Shown here: positions 18,902 through 27,643 of the stretch, in pieces
How the letters are laid out: each line of letters opens with the position of its first letter
How positions within the stretch are numbered: the stretch's first letter is position 1
Source: Shewanella holmiensis
GTDB lineage: Bacteria > Pseudomonadota > Gammaproteobacteria > Enterobacterales > Shewanellaceae
Assembly (NCBI RefSeq): GCF_025370255.1
Contig: NZ_JAMTCD010000005.1
Span: 62,001 to 126,000 of the forward strand
Direction: 5' to 3'
DNA length: 64,000 nt
Notes under the pieces: generated by a model
The model's database searches: none
What the model saw: only the letters and a program-made list of their open reading frames with translations
Told to the model about the DNA's origin: nothing
Position numbers and translations under genes: made by a program

Positions 18902-19786
18902 ATGCAGGTTAATAAAGAAGATCGAGCAACTCCCGCACCAGAGCCAAAATCGGGCTCCAACACCACAGTTATTGGCGTAGTGGTCGTTGCACTTATTGCG
19001 GCAGCTGGTTACTTCTATATGAGTGGTGATGACGCAATAGAAATAGAGCAAAGCCTCCCAACACCGATTGTATTACCTGAGCCTATTCCTATAGAACCAA
19101 TTGAGCAAGCCCCTATCGAAGAGCCTGCGATTGAAGAATCCATAACTGAGTCTGATGTTGTTCCATTAGGTGAACCTGAAACGCCTGCGGCAATTGTAGA
19201 GCCTTTACCCGCATTAGCGGAATCAGATGATTTTGTCGCGAAAAAAACCCTTGCCGTTGCCAGTGGCATGAAGATTGAACCACTGATTTTAAAAAAGGAT
19301 ATGGCGCGTCAATTTGTGGTCTTTATTGATAACCTCGCTCAAGGTGAACTGATCCGTAAAGCTAGCCCTATGATAGGTCCTGACAATAAATTTACCACCA
19401 GTGAAATCACTAACAAAACCTATCTCAACCCAGATAGTTATCACCGTTATGATATTTATGCTGACTTTGTCAGTGGCTTAAACGATCAAGAATTAGCCGC
19501 CACGTACCGTGAACTAAAGCCTTTATTCGAAGAAGCCTTTACTGAATTAGGCTATACCGACACCAGCTTTGATGCCCGTATGCATCAAGCCTTTAAGATG
19601 ATTGTCGATGCACCTATCGTTGAAGACCCAATTGAGTTAACCTCGATTTCAGTGAACTACAAATATGTTGATGCTAACTTAGAAGCCTTGCCAAACGCCC
19701 AGAAGCTTTTGATCAGAATGGGACCTGAAAATACTCGTAAGATTAAAAATGCTGTAAAGCGTTTGCAACCTTTACTGCCAAACTAA
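18902..19786 (+). CDS. DUF3014 membrane-anchored protein
   Basis: 294 residues. A short cytoplasmic N-terminus, one membrane segment at about 25-42, a Pro/Glu-rich linker (about 50-105, many IEEP and EPI repeats), then a conserved helical C-terminal domain typical of DUF3014. The function is unknown and no catalytic residues are apparent. The acidic proline-rich linker suggests a periplasmic domain held away from the membrane. It stands alone, followed by a terminator, and is not obviously part of the pigment operon. Confidence 0.75.
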   Translation: MQVNKEDRATPAPEPKSGSNTTVIGVVVVALIAAAGYFYMSGDDAIEIEQSLPTPIVLPEPIPIEPIEQAPIEEPAIEESITESDVVPLGEPETPAAIVEPLPALAESDDFVAKKTLAVASGMKIEPLILKKDMARQFVVFIDNLAQGELIRKASPMIGPDNKFTTSEITNKTYLNPDSYHRYDIYADFVSGLNDQELAATYRELKPLFEEAFTELGYTDTSFDARMHQAFKMIVDAPIVEDPIELTSISVNYKYVDANLEALPNAQKLLIRMGPENTRKIKNAVKRLQPLLPN

Positions 19787-19836
19787 GCCCATTAAATTCT
19801 TATCGGTCACTTCTACCATAAGGTGACCCTTAACAA

Positions 19837-19870
19837 GCAGCGAAAATGACATCATTGACGCTGCTTTTTT
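19837..19870 (+). terminator. Intrinsic terminator after the DUF3014 gene
   Basis: GCAGCG and CGCTGC form a stem followed by TTTTTT. A smaller hairpin based on GGTCAC/GTGACC (about 19804-19827) precedes it. Confidence 0.7.
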
Positions 19871-19885
19871 ATGCCTTAAACACTG

Positions 19886-19913
19886 TTTCACACTTCATAC
19901 TTTAGTGTACAAT
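19886..19913 (+). promoter_or_regulatory. Candidate promoter of the aryl polyene operon
   Basis: TACAAT (19908-19913) with a poor -35 candidate TTTCAC (19886-19891) at 16 bp. The 13-mer TTAGTGTACAATT covering the -10 box is identical to that of the rpoZ promoter (7095-7107), which supports it as a real -10. It leaves a leader of roughly 85 nt. Confidence 0.4.
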
Positions 19914-20006
19914 TGCGGCGGTTAATGATGAGCCTTGCGCATGTTTTAGTACACACTCAGAATTAACTCTTAGATAAGGACAACTAGGCAAAATTGAGGC
20001 AATGTA

Positions 20007-20744
20007 ATGCAGTTAGCATTTGATATTTTATCATGGGGAGCATGGACACCCGACTTTCAAACAAAAGAGAGTTGGTTGAACTGGCAATCACCTAATCAAA
20101 ATAATCAGCCGAATTCCGTTGCCCCCGCGTTAGCGCAGATTCCTGCAATGCAACGACGTCGTTTTAGTCGATTAACTAAAATGATGCTTCACGTTGCGTT
20201 TGAATGTCAGGCTCAGCCCAATACCCGAAGCGTATTTGCCTCTCGTCACGGAGAGCTCAATCGCACCATCGGCTTGCTTGAAGATGTCATTGCCAAACAA
20301 CCACTTTCCCCTATGGCCTTTAGTCAATCTGTACACAATACCGGCAGTGGTATTTATGGCATTGTCAGTGACAATACCGCAAGTTCAACCTCCATTGCGG
20401 CAGGAGCGCAAAGCTTGCCACAGGTATTTATTGAAACCTATGGTCAACTTGTAGCAAACCCTACACCTGTGCTGTTGGTTTTTGCTGATGAACCTGTACC
20501 ACCTGTGTATAACGAGTTTATCAATGAGGTCGAATTATCGATTAGCCTCGGCGTATTACTCACCTTAGCATCGGATACTCCTAGACCAGAAAGGATAGCC
20601 AGGTTAACACTGACAAATACAAATAATCTGCAGACTTCAGACTCTGCTATCAGTTTAAGCCAACTCATTCACCATCTTGCCAGCAGCAATCCACTGCAAG
20701 GCAAAATGTGTCAATGGCATTGGACATTAACCCCCCATGTCTAG
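20007..20744 (+). CDS. apeC: Truncated ketosynthase-like chain-length-factor subunit of the aryl polyene PKS (ApeC-like)
   Basis: 245 residues, about half a ketosynthase, matching the N-terminal beta-ketoacyl-synthase-like family (Ketoacyl-synt_2). The region around FSQSVHNTGSGIYGIVSDNT corresponds to the KS core, but no active-site cysteine or catalytic histidine pair is present, so it should not condense by itself. In Xenorhabdus ApeC partners the ketosynthase ApeO. That role is inferred here from length, position at the operon start and neighbours. Its stop overlaps the next gene by 8 bp. Confidence 0.75.
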   Translation: MQLAFDILSWGAWTPDFQTKESWLNWQSPNQNNQPNSVAPALAQIPAMQRRRFSRLTKMMLHVAFECQAQPNTRSVFASRHGELNRTIGLLEDVIAKQPLSPMAFSQSVHNTGSGIYGIVSDNTASSTSIAAGAQSLPQVFIETYGQLVANPTPVLLVFADEPVPPVYNEFINEVELSISLGVLLTLASDTPRPERIARLTLTNTNNLQTSDSAISLSQLIHHLASSNPLQGKMCQWHWTLTPHV

Positions 20745-21561
20745 TACCAAGCAAACGTTACCCCCGCCAGCCCCAAAACTGACTGGAATCGCTTATATAC
20801 CAAGGTGGATTGGGGGAGTCGGTTGTTATTTGATGTTTGGTTTGGGTGGATTACTCAGCTCGTTGACAGTTTTACCTTTACTGCGTTTTTGGCCTGGCAC
20901 TTATACCGTTAAAGTCGCGCGGGTACAGCGTTTTGTCAGTTGGATGTTTCGTGGTTTTGTCGCCATGTTAACTTTTGCAGGGGTGATAAAAGTCAGCCAA
21001 GCACAGATTAAACGACTGAATAACGTAACTGGTACCATTATTGTGGCTAATCACCCCACGCTAGTGGATGTTGTGGTACTTATCAGCCTAATGCCCAATG
21101 TTGGCTGCGTGGTCAAACAAACATTATGGCGCAATCCATTTATTCGCGGGGTATTATCCTGTGCTGGATATATTCCTAATCGCGGTGCAACGCTGTTACT
21201 AGATGATTGTGCTGAGGTGTTATCTCGAGGCACTAATGTGATCATTTTCCCAGAAGGCACGCGCACTGTCGCAGGAAGCATCATTAACCCTTTTGCCCGT
21301 GGTGCCGCCAATATAGCCCTGCGCACCTGCAGTGATATTTTGCCCGTGATCTTGAGAACCGATGTCGCAGGGTTAACCAAACAACAACCATGGTATGAAA
21401 TTCCCCGACAAACGATTAATATGTCGGTTGAAGTCGGTGATATTTTTTCCTATCAAGCTTACCAGCAACTCGATGGCGGCGATGCAAAGCGGGCCAGACA
21501 GATGACGCGTGAGCTAGAACAGTTTTACAAAACACAATTAGTACACCCGATCCCGTTTTAG
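20737..21561 (+). CDS. PlsC-type lysophospholipid acyltransferase (ApeD-like)
   Basis: 274 residues with a hydrophobic N-terminal segment (about 20-50). The acyltransferase HX4D motif is NHPTLVDV and the second block is IFPEGTRT. The PlsC/LPLAT family transfers acyl groups at the membrane. In aryl polyene clusters it is thought to help attach the polyene acid to its lipid carrier. It overlaps the upstream gene and lies 25 bp before the first ACP gene. Confidence 0.85.
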   Translation: MSSTKQTLPPPAPKLTGIAYIPRWIGGVGCYLMFGLGGLLSSLTVLPLLRFWPGTYTVKVARVQRFVSWMFRGFVAMLTFAGVIKVSQAQIKRLNNVTGTIIVANHPTLVDVVVLISLMPNVGCVVKQTLWRNPFIRGVLSCAGYIPNRGATLLLDDCAEVLSRGTNVIIFPEGTRTVAGSIINPFARGAANIALRTCSDILPVILRTDVAGLTKQQPWYEIPRQTINMSVEVGDIFSYQAYQQLDGGDAKRARQMTRELEQFYKTQLVHPIPF

Positions 21562-21586
21562 ATATTAGCAACCATAAGAATAGAAA

Positions 21587-21844
21587 ATGACCACGTTAAA
21601 TAATGAAATCAAACAACTCATCATTGATTGTTTAGATCTTGAAGATATCTCAATTGAAGATATTGACACCAATGCTGCTCTATTTGGTGAAGGCTTAGGC
21701 TTAGATTCTATTGACGCTTTAGAATTAGGGTTAGCCATTAAAAAACAATTTGATGTTAAAATTGAAGCAAACTCTGATGCCACTAAAGCCCACTTTTACA
21801 GTGTTGCAAGTTTGGCAAGTTTCATTGAGTCACAGCGCGTTTAG
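21587..21844 (+). CDS. apeE: Acyl carrier protein 1 of the aryl polyene system
   Basis: 85 residues, acidic helical ACP with the phosphopantetheine attachment motif LGLDSIDAL (Ser41). It carries the growing polyene or the aryl starter for the dedicated ketosynthases. No phosphopantetheinyl transferase is encoded in the operon, so activation must come from elsewhere. It is paired with a second ACP 8 bp downstream, the arrangement of ApeE/ApeF. The assignment of E versus F is by gene order. Confidence 0.88.
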   Translation: MTTLNNEIKQLIIDCLDLEDISIEDIDTNAALFGEGLGLDSIDALELGLAIKKQFDVKIEANSDATKAHFYSVASLASFIESQRV

Positions 21845-21852
21845 GAGCCAAC

Positions 21853-22101
21853 ATGCAAAGCCGTGAACAAATTTATGACATGCTGTGTGGCATTCTAGTA
21901 GATGAATTTGAAATTGAACGTGAAGACATTACTTTAGAGGCTTCACTTTACCAAGATTTGGACTTAGACAGCATTGATGCCGTGGATTTAGTGATAAAAC
22001 TGCAGCAGATGACAGGTAAAAAAATTCAACCTGAAGAATTCAAAGCAGTGCGTACCGTGGATGATGTCGTTAATGCCATTGATGGATTAATGAAACAATA
22101 A
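21853..22101 (+). CDS. apeF: Acyl carrier protein 2 of the aryl polyene system
   Basis: 82 residues with LDLDSIDAVDLV (Ser40). It starts after AGGAGCC and its stop overlaps the next ATG (TAATG). It differs clearly from ACP 1 outside the motif, so the two carriers probably have separate jobs, for example priming versus elongation. That division is inferred. Confidence 0.88.
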   Translation: MQSREQIYDMLCGILVDEFEIEREDITLEASLYQDLDLDSIDAVDLVIKLQQMTGKKIQPEEFKAVRTVDDVVNAIDGLMKQ

Positions 22102-22652
22102 TGAAACGTATATTGCAGGTGCTGTCTGCATTGGCGGTAATGGGATACCCAATTGCCGTCTACTTCGGCCTGCAATTATTGCCCAGCGGCGTCATTGCCC
22201 TAGTGTTATGTGGTTTATTAATCACGCGACTGTCATTAAGTCGGCAGCAATTAAAACCTATGCTAGCACCATTGATAGTCGGGATAGCCTTAACGGCAGC
22301 CAGCTTTATTGCTAAACGGCATGATTGGTTATTGTATTATCCTGTGGTCATTAACCTCAGTATGTTAGCTTTATTTGGCCACTCATTGAAATATGGCCCA
22401 AGCATGATTGAGCGTTTAGCTAAATTGAAAGAGCCCGATTTACCAAAGGAAGCAACACCTTATCTGGTCAAAGTGACCCAGATTTGGTGCCTGTTTTTTG
22501 TCTTAAATGGACTCATGGCGCTCTATACTGCGCTCGCAACAAGCTTAGAAACATGGACCCTATATAACGGCCTTATCGCATATGTATTGATAGGTGCTTT
22601 ATTGGGTGGAGAATGGCTGTATCGTACTTTATGGTTGAAAAAACATGGATAA
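22101..22652 (+). CDS. COG4648-type inner-membrane protein of aryl polyene clusters (ApeG-like)
   Basis: 183 residues with five or six hydrophobic helices and short loops. This conserved membrane protein regularly sits between the ACPs and the AMP ligase in aryl polyene operons. Its biochemical role is unknown to me. It overlaps the ACP gene by 1 bp and the ligase by 8 bp, so it is translationally coupled. Confidence 0.7.
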   Translation: MKRILQVLSALAVMGYPIAVYFGLQLLPSGVIALVLCGLLITRLSLSRQQLKPMLAPLIVGIALTAASFIAKRHDWLLYYPVVINLSMLALFGHSLKYGPSMIERLAKLKEPDLPKEATPYLVKVTQIWCLFFVLNGLMALYTALATSLETWTLYNGLIAYVLIGALLGGEWLYRTLWLKKHG

Positions 22653-24015
22653 TTTATTACTTAATTGGCTTAAACAAGGGCCAAATACTCAGCAATTAAT
22701 CAGTTTTAATCATCACGATATTATGCCAAGCAACCGCTTTTGTGCTCAGGTGGCTTATCTTTATCAGCAGTTACATGCACAGCCTGCACAACGTTGGCTC
22801 CTGGCCGCCAAGCAAAGCGATTTATTTGCTGCAGGCCTTTGCGCAGGGTTATTAGCCGGTAAAACCATTATTTTGCCCGCAAACACTCAGGCAGGTACGA
22901 TATCTGAACTCAACCATCAATTTGACGCGGTGCTTGCTGACGAGCCAGTTTGTGAAGTCAGAACCTTTATCCCCCTCAGCACTGAAATAACCCCGCCAGC
23001 CGCAAAATGGCCTAAAAGTGACCACTTAGGTGAGTTAATTCTATTTACTTCGGGGAGTAGCGGCGAACCCAAAGCGGTACGAAAAACCATTGCTCAACTT
23101 GATGCAGAAGTCAGCACATTAGAGCGCACTTTTGCCGAACAATTACCCCATTGCTCAGTCGTATCAACAGTTTCGCATCAACACATTTATGGTTTGTTGT
23201 TCAAAATTTTATGGCCACTTGCAGCTAATCGACCTTTCTTGAGTGAACAAATTGAATACCCAGAAACCCTGAGTTACTACTTAGCTATCATGCCAAACCT
23301 CTGTTTAATCAGTAGTCCTGCACAGCTTTCTCGGTTACCAGGTGCTTTAGAAAATCAGCTACAGCACCGCCATCCTAGCTTAATCTTTAGCTCAGGTGGC
23401 CCACTTAGTTTTCAAGCAGCTACCGATATCGAGCAATGTTATCGTCAAGTGCCTATCGAAATTTTCGGTAGTACAGAAACCGGCGGAATTGCCTATCGAC
23501 GTCAACACAAGGCCAATGAACCTTGGCAAGTGTTCAGCCCTGTGACCATTAAACAGGCCCCCGATGATGGTGCCCTATGCATTCAATCTGCTTATTTGGA
23601 ACAAGATAACCAATGGCATAAGTGTGATGACAGCATTGAGCTGATTAACGCGCAACAATTTACCCTGCTCAATCGCCTTGACCGTATTGTAAAAGTAGAA
23701 GAAAAGCGCATTTCCATGGTGCAGATGGAACAGTTACTACGCTCACATCCTTTAGTGGTCGATGCTGCAGTCGCTATGCTTACTAAGCCGCGCCAAATGC
23801 TAGGTGCGATTGTGACGTTAACTGACGAAGGTAAAGCATTGCTGGCAACAGAGGGCAAACTCGCAGTAAATAACCGCATTAAAAAGCATTTATTAAGCCA
23901 ATTTGAGCGCGTCACACTTCCAAGACGTTGGCGTTATCCGGATGCCATTCCTCAAAATTCGGAAGGGAAACGAGTCCAATCAGATCTGATTTCGTTACTA
24001 AAAAAACATGATTAA
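22645..24015 (+). CDS. apeH: AMP-forming aryl acid ligase (acyl-ACP synthetase)
   Basis: 456 residues, compact for the ANL superfamily. The P-loop is LFTSGSSGEPKA, IFGSTETGGIAYR the adenylate-binding motif, and RLDRIVKVEEKRISM the hinge region. In the Xenorhabdus system ApeH activates the aromatic acid starter and loads it on an ACP. Here the starter could come from the ammonia lyase encoded downstream. It overlaps both neighbours by 8 bp. Confidence 0.82.
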   Translation: MDNLLLNWLKQGPNTQQLISFNHHDIMPSNRFCAQVAYLYQQLHAQPAQRWLLAAKQSDLFAAGLCAGLLAGKTIILPANTQAGTISELNHQFDAVLADEPVCEVRTFIPLSTEITPPAAKWPKSDHLGELILFTSGSSGEPKAVRKTIAQLDAEVSTLERTFAEQLPHCSVVSTVSHQHIYGLLFKILWPLAANRPFLSEQIEYPETLSYYLAIMPNLCLISSPAQLSRLPGALENQLQHRHPSLIFSSGGPLSFQAATDIEQCYRQVPIEIFGSTETGGIAYRRQHKANEPWQVFSPVTIKQAPDDGALCIQSAYLEQDNQWHKCDDSIELINAQQFTLLNRLDRIVKVEEKRISMVQMEQLLRSHPLVVDAAVAMLTKPRQMLGAIVTLTDEGKALLATEGKLAVNNRIKKHLLSQFERVTLPRRWRYPDAIPQNSEGKRVQSDLISLLKKHD

Positions 24016-24379
24016 ATCCGTATTACCGCAAATCATTAGCACGCATCAACAAGATGACACCATTACATGGCATATTTTTGTGGATGCCAGTTTAGACTTT
24101 TTTAAGGGCCACTTTCCTGAGCAGGCGGTATTGCCTGGTGTCACACAATTGGATTGGGCGGTGCAGTTAGGATGCCAGGCATTTGGCTACGATCCCAAAG
24201 TGGCTAGCCTTGAAGTATTAAAGTTTCAGCAACTGTTGCTGCCAGACAGTCAGGTTGAACTCACCATTAATCACAATAAAGATAAAGCCAGACTCACGTT
24301 TCAGTATGCCAACGGCGATAAACGCTATGCATCAGGGCGCATAGTGTGCATCCCCAAGGTTTCAGGAAACAACCAATGA
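24008..24379 (+). CDS. apeI: Hotdog-fold 3-hydroxyacyl-ACP dehydratase (ApeI-like)
   Basis: 123 residues, FabA/FabZ-like hotdog with FFKGHFPEQAVLPGVTQLDWA, in which the His and following Pro-Gly motif match the FabZ active-site helix. It dehydrates 3-hydroxyacyl-ACP intermediates during polyene extension, together with the second dehydratase at 34506. An ATGA overlap couples it to the next gene. Confidence 0.82.
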   Translation: MIKSVLPQIISTHQQDDTITWHIFVDASLDFFKGHFPEQAVLPGVTQLDWAVQLGCQAFGYDPKVASLEVLKFQQLLLPDSQVELTINHNKDKARLTFQYANGDKRYASGRIVCIPKVSGNNQ

Positions 24380-26073
24380 AACTGGCATTAATTATTCCTA
24401 ATTACAATCATCATCTTGAGATTGAAAATACCCTAGCGGCATTAGCACAGTTTAACCTACCCTGTTATTTAATTGACGATGGTAGTCAAGATGAAACCCG
24501 TTATGTGCTTCAAGCCATGGCGGACAAATTTGCTTGGGTCACTTTAATTCATCACCCTTTTAATCGCGGCAAAGGTGCTGCGGTGATCACTGGGCTAAGA
24601 GCGGCTTTTGCCGATGGCTTTAGCCACGCTTTGCAAGTGGATGCCGATGGCCAGCATAACCTCACGGATATTCCGTTAATGATTGAGGCTGCAGAGGCAA
24701 ATCCACTAGCATTGATTTCAGGTAAGCCAGAATACGATGAATCTGTGCCCAAAGGGCGTTTATACGGGCGCTACATCACCCATTTTTGGGTGTGGATTGA
24801 AACCTTAAGTTTTGACATTCAAGATTCAATGTGTGGCTTTCGTATTTATCCCCTTGCCGCTACCGAGCAGCTTTTTAAAACTTGCTCGCTTGGCGAACGA
24901 ATGGATTTCGATATCGAGGTCATGGTGAAGTTACATTGGCAAAAGACGCCAATTATTCAACTGCCCACTAAAGTGATTTACCCTGAAAATGGCATTAGTC
25001 ACTTTCAAGGCTTACAAGACAACGTTCGCATCAGTTGGATGCACACGCGATTATTTTTTGGCATGTTAAAAAGACTCCCTCAAAGACTATTGCAGCGCGA
25101 TAACCAACAACACTGGTCAACGATGCAAGAACGTGGCAGTTACTGGGGCATAAAATTACTGGCGCAAAGCTATCGATTTGGTGGCCATTGGTTATGCCGC
25201 GCCATTATGTACCCCGTAATTGGTTATTTCTTTCTAACAGGCGGAAGTGCACGTAAAGCATCGATGGAATTTTTACAGCATGTTAAGCAACTTAACCCAC
25301 TACATACGGATTTATCAGCCAAGTTAAGCTGGCAAGACAGCTTGCGACACTTCATCGCCTTTGGTAACGCCGCCTTAGATAGAATCGATGCTTGGTGCGA
25401 CCGGATTACACTGAGCGAAGTTGATTTTGCCGACAGACATTTACTTGCAGATCAAATAGCTACTGGTAAAGGTGCCGTGTTATTGGTATCGCATTTAGGT
25501 AATTTAGAATTATGCCGAGCAATATCCATCCACCAGCAAAAAGTAAAAGTAAATGTCATGGTGCTCACAAGTCATGCTGAAAACTTTAATAAAGTATTGC
25601 AGCAGCTTAACCCACAAAGCACGTTAAATTTAATCCAGGTTAACGAGCTAGACCCCAGCACCGCCATGCTATTACAGCAAAAAATCGAGCAAGGTGAATT
25701 GGTCGTGATTGCCGCCGACAGAACGTCTTCAAACAGTCAGGGACGAGTGGTTAACTTGCCCTTTTTAGGTGAACCAGCGCCCTTCCCGCAAGGGCCGTTT
25801 ATTTTGGCAAGTCTACTTGATTGCCCTGTATTTACAATGTTCTGTATTCGTCAGCATGGCCGCTATCAAGTGCATGTTGAGCACTTAGCCGACACCTTAA
25901 AAGGCCCCAGAAAAGATCGAGCAGCCAGGCTCACAGATGCCATGACGAAGTACAGTCAACGCTTAGCGTATTTTGCACAACTTGCCCCATTACAATGGTT
26001 TAATTTTTATGATTTTTGGCGTGACGATAACAACAGCATACGCCAATCTGTCCAATCTAAGCAGGAACAATAA
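24376..26073 (+). CDS. Fused family 2 glycosyltransferase and LpxL-type acyltransferase (ApeJ-like)
   Basis: 565 residues from ATG 24376 (ATGA overlap with the dehydratase). Residues 1-235 are a GT2 domain with IDDGSQDET, the metal-binding DADGQHN and a DSMCGFR acceptor loop. Residues about 260-550 are an LpxL/HtrB-like acyltransferase with the HX4E motif in SHLGNLEL and an intact AADRTSSN block. One chain can therefore glycosylate a lipid and acylate it, fitting assembly of a glycolipid anchor for the aryl polyene. The exact sugar and acceptor are unknown. Confidence 0.85.
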   Translation: MKLALIIPNYNHHLEIENTLAALAQFNLPCYLIDDGSQDETRYVLQAMADKFAWVTLIHHPFNRGKGAAVITGLRAAFADGFSHALQVDADGQHNLTDIPLMIEAAEANPLALISGKPEYDESVPKGRLYGRYITHFWVWIETLSFDIQDSMCGFRIYPLAATEQLFKTCSLGERMDFDIEVMVKLHWQKTPIIQLPTKVIYPENGISHFQGLQDNVRISWMHTRLFFGMLKRLPQRLLQRDNQQHWSTMQERGSYWGIKLLAQSYRFGGHWLCRAIMYPVIGYFFLTGGSARKASMEFLQHVKQLNPLHTDLSAKLSWQDSLRHFIAFGNAALDRIDAWCDRITLSEVDFADRHLLADQIATGKGAVLLVSHLGNLELCRAISIHQQKVKVNVMVLTSHAENFNKVLQQLNPQSTLNLIQVNELDPSTAMLLQQKIEQGELVVIAADRTSSNSQGRVVNLPFLGEPAPFPQGPFILASLLDCPVFTMFCIRQHGRYQVHVEHLADTLKGPRKDRAARLTDAMTKYSQRLAYFAQLAPLQWFNFYDFWRDDNNSIRQSVQSKQEQ

Positions 26074-26077
26074 CTCG

Positions 26078-27643
26078 ATGACGCACTCGATTTCGCAGCC
26101 AGCCACTATTCATTTAGGTCATGTGGATTTTTATCAAGGCCAACTCACTATTGAGCAAGTGGTTGCCATTGCGAAAGGGGCTAAGGTCAAATTGAATGAC
26201 AACCCCGAATATCAACACTACATTGAGAAAGGCGCCCACTTTATTGATAGCCTATTGCATGAAGAAGGTGTGGTTTACGGTGTTACCACAGGTTATGGCG
26301 ACTCTTGCACTGTCAATGTCAGCTTAGAATTGGTGCACGAATTACCGCTGCACTTATCCCGTTTTCATGGTTGTGGCTTAGGTGATGTATTTAGCCCTGT
26401 TCAAGCTCGTGCTGTGATGGCATGTCGCTTGAATTCATTGGCTGTAGGAAAATCAGGTGTTAGTTATGCTTTACTGCAACGTATCGAGTGGTTACTGAAT
26501 AATGATATTACTCCAGTCATCCCAGAAGAAGGCTCTGTCGGTGCTAGCGGTGATTTAACGCCATTATCTTATCTTGCTGCAGTATTAATTGGTGAGCGAG
26601 ATGTGGTGTATCAAGGCCAACGCCAACCGACAAGCGTGGTTTATCAGGCTTTGGGGATAACCCCGCTAAAACTTCGCCCCAAAGAAGGTTTAGCCTTAAT
26701 GAACGGCACTGCAGTGATGACCGCTTTAGCCTGCTTGGCATATGATCGCGCTCAATATTTATCACGTTTATCTAGCCGTATTACGGCAATGGCTTCATTA
26801 ACATTAAAAGGTAACTCAAACCATTTTGATGAAATTCTGTTTGCCGCTAAACCACACCCAGGTCAAAGTCAGGTTGCCAGCTGGATACGCGAAGATTTAA
26901 ACCATCATACTCATCCACGAAACTCAGACCGCCTGCAAGACCGTTATTCTATTCGCTGCGCACCGCATATCATTGGGGTACTGCAAGATGCATTACCTTT
27001 TATGCGTCAGTTTATTGAAACTGAGTTAAACAGCGCCAACGATAACCCAATTGTTGATGCCGAAGGCGAACATATTCTGCACGGCGGCCATTTTTATGGT
27101 GGTCATATTGCCTTTGTGATGGACTCGATGAAAAACACTATTGCCAATATTGCCGATTTAATTGATCGCCAGATGGCATTGGTGATGGACACCAAATTTA
27201 ACAACGGCTTGCCGGCTAATCTGTCGGCGGCTACCGGCGAACGTCGCGCCATCAATCATGGTTTTAAAGCCGTACAAATTGGCGTATCGGCCTGGACCGC
27301 TGAAGCCCTAAAAAACACCATGCCTGCAAGTGTGTTTTCTCGATCAACAGAGTGTCATAACCAAGACAAAGTGAGTATGGGCACTATTGCAGCCCGTGAT
27401 TGTATGCGCATATTGCAGCTTACGGAACAGGTTGCGGCCGCGGCATTATTGGCCATGAGTCAGGGGATCCAATTACGCATTAGTCAGAATGAGTTAGACA
27501 TTAATAGCCTAACGCCTTCACTAGCAAAAACCCTTGCGCAGGTCAGTGAAGACTTTGAGTTACTTGTTGAAGATCGCCCATTAGAAGCAGTACTGCGTCA
27601 AACCGTCGCTAAAATACAACAAGGTGAATGGGAGGTCTGCTAA
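26078..27643 (+). CDS. MIO-dependent aromatic amino acid ammonia lyase, probably Tyr/Phe-type
   Basis: 521 residues of the HAL/PAL/TAL family. The catalytic Tyr67 is in VYGVTTGYG, and the Ala156-Ser157-Gly158 triad in EGSVGASGDL forms the MIO cofactor. QDRYSIRCAPHI and NSANDNPI are intact. The selectivity pair on the inner loop is Phe96-His97 (RFHGCGLG), unlike Ser-His of HAL, His-Leu of TAL or Phe-Leu of PAL. HNQD at 427-430 matches PAL/TAL, not the NQED of HAL, whose Glu is important for histidine. I infer cinnamate or coumarate supply to the ligase. ATG 26078 lies 4 bp after the upstream stop. Confidence 0.82.
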   Translation: MTHSISQPATIHLGHVDFYQGQLTIEQVVAIAKGAKVKLNDNPEYQHYIEKGAHFIDSLLHEEGVVYGVTTGYGDSCTVNVSLELVHELPLHLSRFHGCGLGDVFSPVQARAVMACRLNSLAVGKSGVSYALLQRIEWLLNNDITPVIPEEGSVGASGDLTPLSYLAAVLIGERDVVYQGQRQPTSVVYQALGITPLKLRPKEGLALMNGTAVMTALACLAYDRAQYLSRLSSRITAMASLTLKGNSNHFDEILFAAKPHPGQSQVASWIREDLNHHTHPRNSDRLQDRYSIRCAPHIIGVLQDALPFMRQFIETELNSANDNPIVDAEGEHILHGGHFYGGHIAFVMDSMKNTIANIADLIDRQMALVMDTKFNNGLPANLSAATGERRAINHGFKAVQIGVSAWTAEALKNTMPASVFSRSTECHNQDKVSMGTIAARDCMRILQLTEQVAAAALLAMSQGIQLRISQNELDINSLTPSLAKTLAQVSEDFELLVEDRPLEAVLRQTVAKIQQGEWEVC

